A stretch of DNA of 16,780 nt, from the NCBI GenBank assembly GCA_004296785.1, contig SCVU01000785.1:1-16780 (forward strand), read 5' to 3'. Source of the stretch: Planctomycetota bacterium (GTDB taxonomy: Bacteria; Planctomycetota; UBA1135; GCA-002686595). The notes under the pieces were generated by a model. That model searched no databases and was not told where the DNA came from. It saw only the letters and a list, made by a program, of their open reading frames with translations. The translations under genes were made by a program, and so were the position numbers. Within the stretch, counting starts at the first letter, position 1. Each line of letters opens with the position of its first letter. Positions 6,394 to 13,845 of the stretch are shown in pieces.

Positions 6394-7701
6394 CTACAGC
6401 GCGCCCGAGCCCTTGAAGTCGAGGTACTTGCCGGCGAGCGCGGTCGGCAGGTCGCGCGGCAACAGATCGAGCGCGAGCACGCCCGGTCGGTTCAGCCCGC
6501 GCAGCGCGGCGGCGCGCCCCTCGAGATATGCGTTCGCCGCGCACGCGAGCAGGCTCGCCTCGAGATCCGGCACGCGCTCCGGCCGCGCGGCCGCCTCGAT
6601 CGCCGGCTCGCGCAGGTTCGCGACGAGCACGACGTGCCGGCGGCGCAGCAGCGCGAGCGCGGGCGCGAGGTCGCTCGTGTCGTCGTCGCGGCTGTTCGTC
6701 ACGACGATCACGAGCGCGCGCCGCTTCTGCCGCTCGAGCAGCCGCTCGGCCGCGCGCTGGTAGTCGGGCGATTCGAGGCCCGCCTGCAGGTCGTACAGCG
6801 AACCGAGCAGACCCGTGAGCGTCGCGCGCCCCTTGCGCGGCGCGATCCAGCGGTCGGTGCCACCGAACGCCATCACGCCGACCGCGTCGCCCTGGCGCAG
6901 CGCGATGTACGCGACGAGCAGCGCCGCGTTCAGGCAGTGATCGAAGTACGACAGCTCGCCGTCCTGCGCGCGCATGCGGCGGCTGCAGTCGAGCAGCAGC
7001 ACGACCTGCTGGTCGCGCTCCTCCTGGTACTCGCGCGAGACGAACTTGCCGCGGCGCGCGGCCGCCTTCCAGTCGACCTGGCGCAGCGTGTCGCCCGGCG
7101 CGTAGTCGCGCAGCTGGTGAAACTCCATGCCCTCGCCGCGGCGGCGCTTGCGGCGCACGCCGAGCAGCAAGAGGCGTCCTTCGAGCGCGCGCAAGTCGAG
7201 CGACGCGATGCGCGCGAAGTTCGGCAGCACGCGCACGAGCTGCGGCGCGCCGGCGCGCTCGAGCCGCTGCCACAGACCGAGGCGCGACGCGCGCTGCAGC
7301 CACGCGCGCTCGAACGCCTGCTCGCCGCGCTGCTGCGGACGCAGTTCGTACTCGAGGCCGACCGTCGCGCCGGGCTCGATCGCGCCGCGCGCGGGCAGGC
7401 CTGCGACCGCGGCGGTCTCCGGGTGACCGTCGTGCACCTCGACGCGCTCGCGCGCGGAACCCGCGTTGGCGAGCTCGAGCCGCACGCGCGTGCGCACGCC
7501 GAGCGCGAACGTGCGCGGCATCACGCGCACGAGCTCGAGCGGCGCGCGCCGGCGCAGCTCGAGCGCGTCGAACAACGCGACGACGGCGACGAGCGCCGCG
7601 AGCGCGCCGCCGATCCAGCCGACGGGGCTCCACCACAGCGCCGCCCACGCGAGCGCCGCGAAGGCGAAGCCGAGCGCGACGAGTCGCGGCGCCGGTCTCA
7701 C
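6394..7701 (-). CDS. DUF58 domain protein (MoxR partner)
   Basis: This 435-residue protein has two closely spaced N-terminal membrane segments (~8-24 and 27-45). An Ig-like beta region follows, then the DUF58 signature at 191-223 (GMEFHQLRDYAPGDTLRQVD, then WKAAARRGKFVSREY) and a von Willebrand A-like fold. The metal site is degenerate: LLLDCSRRM at 235-243 has D and S of a DxSxS motif, but Arg at the last position. Tail strands (ALVIVVTNSRDDD, HVVLVANLREP) complete the Rossmann-like domain. DUF58 proteins are encoded beside MoxR ATPases and are thought to be their membrane clients or adaptors. The start is GTG at 7701, inside a GTGA overlap with the MoxR stop, so translation is probably coupled. 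It gives a normal family length and begins just before the first membrane helix. No separate VWA (BatA/BatB-like) gene follows. Confidence 0.92.
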   Translation of the reverse strand: MRPAPRLVALGFAFAALAWAALWWSPVGWIGGALAALVAVVALFDALELRRRAPLELVRVMPRTFALGVRTRVRLELANAGSARERVEVHDGHPETAAVAGLPARGAIEPGATVGLEYELRPQQRGEQAFERAWLQRASRLGLWQRLERAGAPQLVRVLPNFARIASLDLRALEGRLLLLGVRRKRRRGEGMEFHQLRDYAPGDTLRQVDWKAAARRGKFVSREYQEERDQQVVLLLDCSRRMRAQDGELSYFDHCLNAALLVAYIALRQGDAVGVMAFGGTDRWIAPRKGRATLTGLLGSLYDLQAGLESPDYQRAAERLLERQKRRALVIVVTNSRDDDTSDLAPALALLRRRHVVLVANLREPAIEAAARPERVPDLEASLLACAANAYLEGRAAALRGLNRPGVLALDLLPRDLPTALAGKYLDFKGSGAL

Positions 7702-8747
7702 GCGCGCGGAGCCTCGACCTTCGCGAGCACCGCGCGCAGCACTTCGTCGCGCTGCACGCCCTCGAGCTCGAGATCCGGCGCGAGCGTGATCCGGTGGCGC
7801 AGCGCGGGCAGCGCGACGCTCTTCACGTCGGCCGGGATCACGTACGTGCGGCCCTCGAGCAACGCCTTCGCGCGCGCGACGCGCACGAGCGCGATCGGTC
7901 CGCGCGGTCCCGCGCCGAGCGCGATGCCGCGCCACGCGCGCGTCGCGCGCGCGATGCGCACCGCGTACGCGGCGACGGCCGGATCGACGCGCAGCCGGCT
8001 CGTGATCCGCTGCAGCTCGACCGCCTGCGCGCAGTCGACGACCGACTGCACGCGCTCGACGTCGAGCCGGTCGCCGGCGCGGCCGTCGGCGACCTGGCGG
8101 ACGATCGCGACCTCCTCGTCCTCGGTCGGGTAGCCGATCGCGACATGCAGCAGGAAGCGATCGAGCTGCGCCTCGGGCAGCGGGTACGTGCCCTCCTGCT
8201 CGACCGGGTTCTGCGTCGCGATCGCCATGAACGGCGGCTCGACGCGCAGCGACTCGCCCTCGATCGTGATCTGCCCCTCCTGCATCACCTCGAGCAGCGC
8301 CGACTGCGTCTTCGCCGAGGCGCGGTTGATCTCGTCGGCCAGCAGCAGATTCGTGAACGCCGGACCGCGCTTGACGCGCAGGCTGCCGGTCGCGGTGTCG
8401 AGCACGACGTGACCGGTGACGTCGCTCGGCATCAGGTCGGGCGTGAACTGCACGCGCGCCGAGCGACCGCCGAACGTGCGCGCGAGCGCGAGCATCAGCA
8501 GCGTCTTGCCGAGACCCGGCACGCCTTCGAGCAACACGTGACCGGCGGCGAGGAAGCCGAGCAGCACTTGCTCGACGTTCTCGTGCTGGCCGACGACGGC
8601 CTTCTGGATCTCCCCGCGCATCCGCTGCGCGGACGCGATCGCCCACTGCGCAGCGGCGGGATCGACGGGGGCGGGATCGACGGGAGCGGGTGCGACGGCG
8701 GCGCTCGCCGCGGCCGGAGTCGTCGGAGGAACAGTCGAGTCGTTCAT
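7698..8747 (-). CDS. MoxR-family AAA+ ATPase
   Basis: This 349-residue cytoplasmic AAA+ ATPase belongs to the MoxR class, chaperones that help assemble or activate envelope or metal-containing complexes. Walker A is GVPGLGKT at 75-82 and Walker B LLLADEINR at 134-142 (D138, E139). Sensor 1 is ATQNP at 177-181, the arginine finger lies in LDRF (R197), and the sensor 2 region is GAGPRGP at 278-284. The first ~33 residues are a Pro/Ala/Asp linker made of APVDP repeats. The ATG overlaps the upstream stop as ATGA (8744-8747) and has AGGA 8-9 nt before it. Its 3' end overlaps the DUF58 GTG. Position between DUF4350/DUF4129 and DUF58 genes is a recurrent arrangement for this family. All catalytic residues are intact, so activity is expected. 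Confidence 0.96.
   Translation of the reverse strand: MNDSTVPPTTPAAASAAVAPAPVDPAPVDPAAAQWAIASAQRMRGEIQKAVVGQHENVEQVLLGFLAAGHVLLEGVPGLGKTLLMLALARTFGGRSARVQFTPDLMPSDVTGHVVLDTATGSLRVKRGPAFTNLLLADEINRASAKTQSALLEVMQEGQITIEGESLRVEPPFMAIATQNPVEQEGTYPLPEAQLDRFLLHVAIGYPTEDEEVAIVRQVADGRAGDRLDVERVQSVVDCAQAVELQRITSRLRVDPAVAAYAVRIARATRAWRGIALGAGPRGPIALVRVARAKALLEGRTYVIPADVKSVALPALRHRITLAPDLELEGVQRDEVLRAVLAKVEAPRA
8656..8700 (-). repeat. 15-bp tandem repeat in the MoxR N-terminal linker (three copies)
   Basis: Units at 8656-8670 and 8671-8685 differ by one base (GCGGGATCGACGGG plus G or A), and 8686-8700 is a third copy with three changes. In the gene they encode five-residue steps (APVDP, APVDP, APVAP), so copy number can change without a frameshift. 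It lengthens a disordered tail ahead of the AAA+ domain. Confidence 0.8.
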
Positions 8748-9946
8748 AGTCGTTTCCTGGCCTGCACGAGCGCGCGCACGTCGCGGACGAATGCGCGCGG
8801 GGTCCACGAGCGCGCGCCGAGCGCGCTCTCGAGCGTTCGAGGGTCCTGGCCGCTCGCGTCGGCGAGCACCGCGGCGAGTGAGCGCGCGTCGGCGCCCGCG
8901 AGATCGGGCCGGCGTCGCTCGAGCTGTGCGCGCACCGAGCGCCGCAGCGGCTCGAGCAGCGCTTCGCGCCCGCGGTGGCGCCACAGGTACGCGCCGTTCG
9001 CGCCGAGGTGCTCGAGGAAGCTCTGCTCGTGCCCGCTCGGCTGCGGCAGCCACGGACCGGTGCGCGGCGCGCGCCGCCAGATCCACAGCGCGAGCGCGGC
9101 GCCCAGCGCGAGCAACGCGGGCCACGCCGTCTGGTACAGCCACGTGAGCAGCGACTCGCGGTGCAGGTCGCGCAGCAGCACGACGCGCTCGCGCCACGAC
9201 GCGAGCTCCGCGAGCAGCGCGGCGTTCTCGGCGCGCGCGATGCCGTCGTTCGACAGCCACACGTCGTCGGCAGTGACGACGAGCTGTCCCTTGCCGAGCG
9301 AGTACGCGACCATCCAAACGCCGTCGTCGCCGAAGACCCAGCCGTCGGGCGTCGTGTCGGACCAGTCGAAGCGCCGCGCCCCGCTCGGCACGCGCAGCTC
9401 GAACGAGCGCTCGCCGACGTGCGCACCGTGCAGCTCCTCGAAGCGCAGCCCGGCGCGCGGCCCCTTCGACAGGCGCCAGCCGCGCAGCGGCGCGTCGCGC
9501 TCGCGCTCGGGCGCCTCCGCTTCGAGCACGAGCTCGAGGCCGAGATCGCCGGCGATCGGGATCGAGTAGCGACCCTCGCCGTCGAGCACGTCGAGGCGCC
9601 GGCGCCGCGGTCCGTCGAACGGCAGCGACAGCACGAGCAAGCCGCCGTTCTCGATCCACGCGCGCCAGCGCGCCTCGCGCTCCGGCGCCATCGGTTGGCC
9701 GGGCAGCGCGAGGAACGCCGCGCTGCTCGGATCGGGCGGGTCTTGCGACGTGTCGGCGTCGCTGACCTCGACCTCGAGCTGTTCGAGCAGCAAGCGCGCC
9801 GCGAGCAGCGGGTCGCGCCGCGCGCGCGGGCTCCAACCGAGGTCGATCTCCTTCGTGCGCCGCTCGAGGTCGAGCGTCGAGATCCACCACGCGAGCAGTC
9901 CGACGCCGACGACGGCGAGCCCGATCCAGAAGAGCTTGCGGCCCAT
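8744..9946 (-). CDS. DUF4350-like membrane protein
   Basis: This 400-residue protein has a membrane helix at ~5-23, a large loop probably outside the cytoplasm, and a second helix at ~272-290 (WPALLALGAALALWIW), followed by a ~110-residue cytoplasmic tail. The loop contains the DUF4350 pattern: an alpha/beta domain with ENGGLLVLSLPFDG at 99-112 and GKGQLVVTADDVWLSNDGIA at 218-237, ending in ENAALLAEL. The DUF4350 domain resembles glutamine-amidotransferase-like or IFT52-type folds without an evident active site. Its function is unknown, but it is regularly found in MoxR/DUF4129 operons. It begins 3 bp after the DUF4129 stop and its TGA overlaps the MoxR ATG. The start has no strong Shine-Dalgarno, consistent with translational coupling. 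The identification rests on topology, motif and context rather than a search. Confidence 0.8.
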   Translation of the reverse strand: MGRKLFWIGLAVVGVGLLAWWISTLDLERRTKEIDLGWSPRARRDPLLAARLLLEQLEVEVSDADTSQDPPDPSSAAFLALPGQPMAPEREARWRAWIENGGLLVLSLPFDGPRRRRLDVLDGEGRYSIPIAGDLGLELVLEAEAPERERDAPLRGWRLSKGPRAGLRFEELHGAHVGERSFELRVPSGARRFDWSDTTPDGWVFGDDGVWMVAYSLGKGQLVVTADDVWLSNDGIARAENAALLAELASWRERVVLLRDLHRESLLTWLYQTAWPALLALGAALALWIWRRAPRTGPWLPQPSGHEQSFLEHLGANGAYLWRHRGREALLEPLRRSVRAQLERRRPDLAGADARSLAAVLADASGQDPRTLESALGARSWTPRAFVRDVRALVQARKRL

Positions 9947-9949
9947 CGG

Positions 9950-11425
9950 CTACGCGGCGCTCCTCTCGAACGCGCGGCGCCAGCCGGCGCACAGCGCGTC
10001 GAACTCGGGCGCGCGCACCGGCTCGTGCGACCACGCGACCGCGGTCCACGCGCGCGTCAGGTCGGCGAAGTAGTTCGCGAGCTCGGCCTTCGACTTCGCG
10101 CGCACGCGCACGACGCAATCCTGCTCGGTGTCGCCGACCTCGATCTCGAGGCCCGCGCCGTGCACGAGCCGCGCGATCGCGCCGCGGTACAGGAGCGACA
10201 GCGCCGCGCGCGCGTCGCCGGCGCGCCACGCGCTCGCCGCGCTCGCCGCGACGTCCGCGGGCAGCGACTCGGGGCGGATGTCGAGGCCGAACAGCTCCGC
10301 CGGCGGCGCGGCGCCCGCGCTCTGCACGACCGCGGGCACGCGCAGCGCGATCCACCAGATCACGACCGCGAACGCGGCGATCGCCGCCGTCCACAGCAGC
10401 ACCTCGAGCAGCGGACCGATGAGCGCGTCGAACGCCGTCGACTCCGCGCGCTCGTCGTCGACGTCTTCCGGCAGCCACGTCGTCTCCTTGAAGATCCGCT
10501 TGAACTCCGGCCCTTCGAGGATCGCGCGCGCGAGCTCGGGCGGATCGGCGGGTTGCACGGCGGGCGCCGGGCTCGGCGGCGCCGGCTCCTGCGCGCCGAC
10601 CGGCGCCGCGCACACCGCGAGGCCGAGCCACGCGGCGAGCCACAGCGCCGAGAGCGAGCGCGCGTGCTGCGCCGCGACTCCCGACGCGCGCCGCGCGAGC
10701 AGTCGCAGCGCGATCTCGAGGTCCCAGCCCTCGAGCTCGGTGCGGCGGTTCAGGTACAGCGCGAAACCCGCGCTCGCGCGCACCAGACAGCCGAAGCTGT
10801 ACGCGACCCCCGCCGCGACGACGAGCAACCACGCGTACGGCCCGTGCGGATCGAACCACAGCGCGGCGAACTCCTCCGGCGACTCGATCGACTGCGCGGG
10901 CACGAAGAAGTACGCGGCCGCCACGAGCGAGAGCGCGACGACGAGCTCGAAGCCCGCCGCCGCCTTCATCAGCATCAGGCACGCGCCGATCTGCCCGCCG
11001 CGCATCTGCGACTCGCGGTTGCGCAGCGCGGCGCCGCTGATGCCCTCGAGCAGCGCGACCGGCTGCACGACCGCGCGCGTCGGATCGAGCCGGTGCAGCA
11101 GCAGGCCGCGCAGCGGCTGGCGCGTCCACAGCCGCGGCACTTCGCGCAGCGCGGTGCGCGCATCCGGCAGCGCGTCGAACACCGCGCGCGACAGCACGAA
11201 CACGAGCGGCCGCTCGAGCAGCGGCGCGAGCCACCACCACACGACCAGCGTCCAGTAGCTCTGCGGACCGAGCAGCGCGACGCAGAGGACGAGCACCGGC
11301 AAGCCGGTCAGGCACCACACCGCGAGCAGGCGCGCGAACCACGTGCGCAGCATCGCGAGGCCGAGGTCGAGCGCCTCGCCCGAACCGCGCGGTCGCAGCG
11401 CGACCCTAGCTCGCTCGAGCTGCAC
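9950..11425 (-). CDS. DUF4129 domain multi-pass membrane protein
   Basis: This 491-residue protein has an N-terminal half with several hydrophobic segments (~26-52, 57-80, 157-175, 196-215). A hydrophobic stretch at 258-278 ends in APVGAQEP, which looks like a signal-peptide end. Then comes a Pro-rich loop, a membrane helix at ~337-362, and a C-terminal DUF4129 domain (ELFGLDIRPESLPADVAASA, then ALSLLYRGAIARLV, VGDTEQDCVVRVR). DUF4129 domains occur C-terminally in transglutaminase-like membrane proteins and in MoxR operons. The function is unknown; it is probably a scaffold of the complex. The GTG at 11425 is chosen because GGGGAGG lies four bases before it, whereas upstream codons lie deep in the SpoIIM gene. 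The resulting overlap with SpoIIM is 20 bp. The architecture could be a fusion of a stand-alone membrane protein to a DUF4129 protein. Confidence 0.85.
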   Translation of the reverse strand: MQLERARVALRPRGSGEALDLGLAMLRTWFARLLAVWCLTGLPVLVLCVALLGPQSYWTLVVWWWLAPLLERPLVFVLSRAVFDALPDARTALREVPRLWTRQPLRGLLLHRLDPTRAVVQPVALLEGISGAALRNRESQMRGGQIGACLMLMKAAAGFELVVALSLVAAAYFFVPAQSIESPEEFAALWFDPHGPYAWLLVVAAGVAYSFGCLVRASAGFALYLNRRTELEGWDLEIALRLLARRASGVAAQHARSLSALWLAAWLGLAVCAAPVGAQEPAPPSPAPAVQPADPPELARAILEGPEFKRIFKETTWLPEDVDDERAESTAFDALIGPLLEVLLWTAAIAAFAVVIWWIALRVPAVVQSAGAAPPAELFGLDIRPESLPADVAASAASAWRAGDARAALSLLYRGAIARLVHGAGLEIEVGDTEQDCVVRVRAKSKAELANYFADLTRAWTAVAWSHEPVRAPEFDALCAGWRRAFERSAA

Positions 11426-12455
11426 GATTCCTCCCCGCCAGCGCGAAGTAGCCGATGACCAGCGCCCACAGCGCACCGCCGACCGCGAACTTCACGCCGA
11501 CCGGCTGCGACGACGACGACCAGAACGCCTCGAGCAGCGCCGCCGCGATCAGCATCGCCGCCGCGCCGAGCACGATCACGCCGCTCTCGCGGCCGGCCTC
11601 GCGCAGCGCGCGCGCGCGCGGACGCCGACCCGGCGCGACGAGCGCGTAGCCGATGTGCAGACCGGCCTGACCGGACAGCACGATCGCGGTCAGCTCGAAC
11701 GCGCCGTGCCCGATCACGAACGGCCACAGCGTGCCGGACATCCCGTGCGTCGACAGGTGCCCCGCGACGGCGCCGAGGTAGATGCCGTTGAACACGAGGT
11801 AGAACAGCGAGCCCAGTCCGCCGAACACGCCCGACGCGAACGTGCGGAACGCGATGCCGACGTTGTTGTAGACGTAGAAGCCGAACATCGCGAAGTCCGA
11901 CGAGCTCGCGCGGCCGACCGTGCGGCGCGCGGCCTCGGGGTCGTAGTTCGACTCGAAGCTGCGCATCGTGTCGGGATCGAGCACCGTCTCGATCACCGAC
12001 GGCGCGAACCACGCGCTGGCGCAGAACAGCCCGAACGGCAGCGCGAACAGCGCGATCGCAAGCCACAGCGGTCCGCGCAACGCGCGAACCTGCGCCGGGA
12101 ATCCGCGCACCGCGAAGTCGCGCACGCGCTGCAGCGGGCTGCCGCGGCGCGCGTACAGCACGTTGCGGCCGAGCAGCGCGAGCTGGTTCAGCCGCTCCTC
12201 GAGGTCGGCGCCGTAGCGACGCGAACGCGCGAGCGCGAGGTCCTGGCACACGCGCCGGTACAGCTGCGGGAACTCGTGCGAGTCGGCGGCAGGCGCGCCG
12301 CGCTCGTCCGCGCCGCGCTCGATGGCGGACTCGTTGAACGCTCCGGACCCGGGCTTGATTCCCCTGCGCCGGCCGCGCTCGCGCTCGCCGCGCAGCAGTT
12401 GCTCGAAGCGCCGCCAGCGGTCGCTGTTCGCGCTCTCGAAGGACTCGCGCCTCAT
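11406..12455 (-). CDS. SpoIIM-like (stage II sporulation protein M family) integral membrane protein
   Basis: This 349-residue protein has a soluble, charged N-terminus (~1-128) followed by about five to six membrane segments (~129-150, 188-208, 212-234, 244-262, 292-310, 322-340). The family signature is clear: YVYNNVGIAFRTFASGVFGG at 194-213, FNGIYLGAVAGHL at 222-234, and HGAFELTAIVLSGQAGLHIG at 250-269. SpoIIM is known in Bacillus as part of the engulfment complex, but relatives are widespread in non-sporulating bacteria beside RDD and MoxR genes, where their role is unclear. The ATG at 12455 forms an ATGA overlap with the RDD stop and has GAGGGG 7 nt upstream. A GTG at 12473 would add six residues and is less likely. 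It is an inner-membrane component of the operon. Confidence 0.92.
   Translation of the reverse strand: MRRESFESANSDRWRRFEQLLRGERERGRRRGIKPGSGAFNESAIERGADERGAPAADSHEFPQLYRRVCQDLALARSRRYGADLEERLNQLALLGRNVLYARRGSPLQRVRDFAVRGFPAQVRALRGPLWLAIALFALPFGLFCASAWFAPSVIETVLDPDTMRSFESNYDPEAARRTVGRASSSDFAMFGFYVYNNVGIAFRTFASGVFGGLGSLFYLVFNGIYLGAVAGHLSTHGMSGTLWPFVIGHGAFELTAIVLSGQAGLHIGYALVAPGRRPRARALREAGRESGVIVLGAAAMLIAAALLEAFWSSSSQPVGVKFAVGGALWALVIGYFALAGRNRAARAS
11430..11436 (-). promoter_or_regulatory. Strong Shine-Dalgarno for the DUF4129 gene
   Basis: GGGGAGG on the minus strand, followed by AATC and GTG, is the best ribosome-binding site in the operon. It lies inside the 3' end of the SpoIIM gene and decides the GTG start at 11425. 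Confidence 0.7.
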
Positions 12456-13171
12456 CGATCGCCCCTCAGCCACGCCGCCAGGCCGAGCAGCCGCGTGCGC
12501 GCGAGCTCACCGCGCGCGCCGACGAGCGGCTCGACGATCTCCGCGAGCTCGACGCAGCGCGCGCGCGACAGCGTGCCCGCGCGCGTCGCGTAGTCGATCA
12601 CCGTGCGCTGCTCCTCCGTCGACAGCGGCAGCGGCGGCGCGAACGGCGCGGCCGCTTCGGGGCGCTGCCGGCGCGCGCGCGGTCGATCGACGTGCACGAC
12701 GAGCGTGCCCGCGACGAGATCGCCGAAGCGCTGGAAGCGCGGGCTCGACAGGCACGCGCACAGCCCGAGGCAGTAGCCGAACGGCAGCACGTCCGCGGCG
12801 CGCAGCAGATTGCGCAGCGCGGAGTCGACCCACGTCACCGGCGTGCCGTCGGTGCGCACGACGCGCAGACCGAGCGCGCGCTTGCCCGGCGTCGCGCCCC
12901 ACGCGAGCTCGCACACGAAGTCGTAGCCCCACCACAACGCGAACATCGCGAGGAGCACGAACCCGATCCCGCTCTCCCCCACCAACGGGATCAGCATCAG
13001 CAGCACCGTGACTACCGCGACCAGGACCGCGACGTCGATGGTCCACGCCAGCGAGCGCGGCACCGGCCCGGCGGCGCGCAGCGCGAGCTCGACGCCCTCG
13101 GGCGTCTCGATCACCGCTGCGGTGTCGAGCCGCGGCCCGGCATCGATCCGTTGTCCTGCGTTCGCTGCCAC
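12452..13171 (-). CDS. RDD family membrane protein (operon copy next to SpoIIM)
   Basis: This 239-residue protein has the RDD pattern: VPRSLAWTIDVAVLVA at 37-52 (R39, D46 in the first helix), a second membrane segment at ~67-85, GATPGKRALGLRVVRTDGTP at 92-111 and FGDLVAGTLVVHV at 149-161 (second conserved Asp, D150). After the domain is a ~75-residue hydrophilic, Pro/Arg-rich cytoplasmic tail not needed for the fold (LSTEEQRTVIDYA, then CVELAEIVEPLVG). RDD proteins are small membrane proteins of mostly unknown function, sometimes linked to transport. Pairing with SpoIIM and MoxR genes is recurrent. The GTG start at 13171 follows AGAGGA by 5 nt. Its TGA overlaps the SpoIIM ATG, and it lies 42 bp after the other RDD gene. 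Confidence 0.92.
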   Translation of the reverse strand: MAANAGQRIDAGPRLDTAAVIETPEGVELALRAAGPVPRSLAWTIDVAVLVAVVTVLLMLIPLVGESGIGFVLLAMFALWWGYDFVCELAWGATPGKRALGLRVVRTDGTPVTWVDSALRNLLRAADVLPFGYCLGLCACLSSPRFQRFGDLVAGTLVVHVDRPRARRQRPEAAAPFAPPLPLSTEEQRTVIDYATRAGTLSRARCVELAEIVEPLVGARGELARTRLLGLAAWLRGDR

Positions 13172-13213
13172 GTCGTCCTCTGCTCGCGCCGTGGTTCGCT
13201 GCGCGCGCCGCGC

Positions 13214-13765
13214 TCAGGCCACGACCACCTTCGTGTCCGCGATGAGGTCGTGCAGGCAGCGACGCGCGTCGCCGAAGATCATCAGCGCATCGACGAGCGA
13301 GAAGATCGGGCCGACGATCGGAATCGCGCCGATCACGGCGGGGACGATCATGCGCAGCCAGAAGATCCGGCCGAGGCCCGCGCGGCTGCCGTCGTTGCGC
13401 ACGATGCGGATCTTGAGCAGGCGCTTCGCCGGCGACTGCCCGTACTTGGCGAGCAACACGAGCGTCAGCACGAACAGGCCGAGCCACAGCACGCCGCTGA
13501 CCGCGAGGCCGACCCACACGGTCGGCACCGCGAACATGTCCGCGGCGCTCGGATCGCCCGACGCCTGCGCGAGCACCATCAGCACCGTCACGAGGAACGG
13601 CGCGGCCGCGAGCGTCCCGAACACGCCGTCGAGGAACACCGCCACGAGGCGGATCAGGCGACCGGCCTTCTCCGGCTCCTGCGACGCCGAGACCTCGGCG
13701 GTCCACACCGCCGCCTTCGGCGCCGCGTACGGATCGAACTGTTTCCCCTCGTCCGTCGGTTGCAT
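13214..13765 (-). CDS. RDD family membrane protein, first gene of the operon
   Basis: This 183-residue protein starts with a hydrophilic segment containing FDPYAAPKA at 10-18, a motif common at the N-terminus of planctomycete membrane proteins. The RDD domain follows: AGRLIRLVAVFLDGVFGTLA at 34-53 (R39, D46), further helices at ~54-66, 79-106 and 138-160, the KYGQSPAKRLLKIRIVRNDG loop at 107-126 and CLHDLIADTKVVV at 170-182 (D173). The ATG at 13765 is chosen because it yields the DPYAAP start and lies just downstream of a good -10 box. An upstream in-frame codon at 13822 would run through that promoter. It is only distantly similar to the next RDD gene, so it is not a recent duplicate. It probably heads the transcript of all eight genes. 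Confidence 0.88.
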   Translation of the reverse strand: MQPTDEGKQFDPYAAPKAAVWTAEVSASQEPEKAGRLIRLVAVFLDGVFGTLAAAPFLVTVLMVLAQASGDPSAADMFAVPTVWVGLAVSGVLWLGLFVLTLVLLAKYGQSPAKRLLKIRIVRNDGSRAGLGRIFWLRMIVPAVIGAIPIVGPIFSLVDALMIFGDARRCLHDLIADTKVVVA

Positions 13766-13790
13766 CGCGCTCGAGCTCGCCTCGGCGCGG

Positions 13791-13799
13791 AGTATAGCA
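13791..13799 (-). promoter_or_regulatory. Extended -10 promoter of the membrane operon
   Basis: The minus strand reads TGC TATACT, a near-consensus extended -10 element (TGnTATAAT). A start of transcription about 7 bases on would give a leader of about 17 nt before the ATG at 13765. No recognisable -35 is present, as is usual for extended -10 promoters. The motif stands out in otherwise GC-dominated sequence. Confidence 0.5.
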
Positions 13800-13833
13800 G
13801 CGCCGCATCCGCGCCTCGGCACGGCGCGCCGCC

Positions 13834-13839
13834 TACAAT
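13834..13839 (+). promoter_or_regulatory. -10 box of the methyltransferase gene, predicted leaderless
   Basis: TACAAT, one base from the -10 consensus, ends six bases before the ATG at 13846. Transcription would therefore begin at or next to the start codon, giving a leaderless or near-leaderless mRNA. This agrees with the lack of any Shine-Dalgarno in the six intervening bases. Confidence 0.5.
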
Positions 13840-13845
13840 CCGCGC

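Noticed and set aside
5060..7648. Apparent DUF58-SGNH fusion frame
   Set aside because: The part before 6355 is an out-of-frame shadow of DUF58. The real SGNH protein starts at the ATG at 6355 with a membrane anchor.
7698..11342. A 1214-codon open frame on the minus strand running through several genes
   Set aside because: Only its last 350 codons (MoxR from 8747) encode a recognisable protein. The rest is Arg/Ala-rich shadow of the DUF4129 and DUF4350 genes, caused by the scarcity of stop codons at this GC content.
8975..11458. Long plus-strand frame antisense to DUF4129/DUF4350
   Set aside because: It is Arg/Gln/Glu/His-rich with no motif, and opposite well-supported genes; typical of antisense frames in GC-rich DNA.
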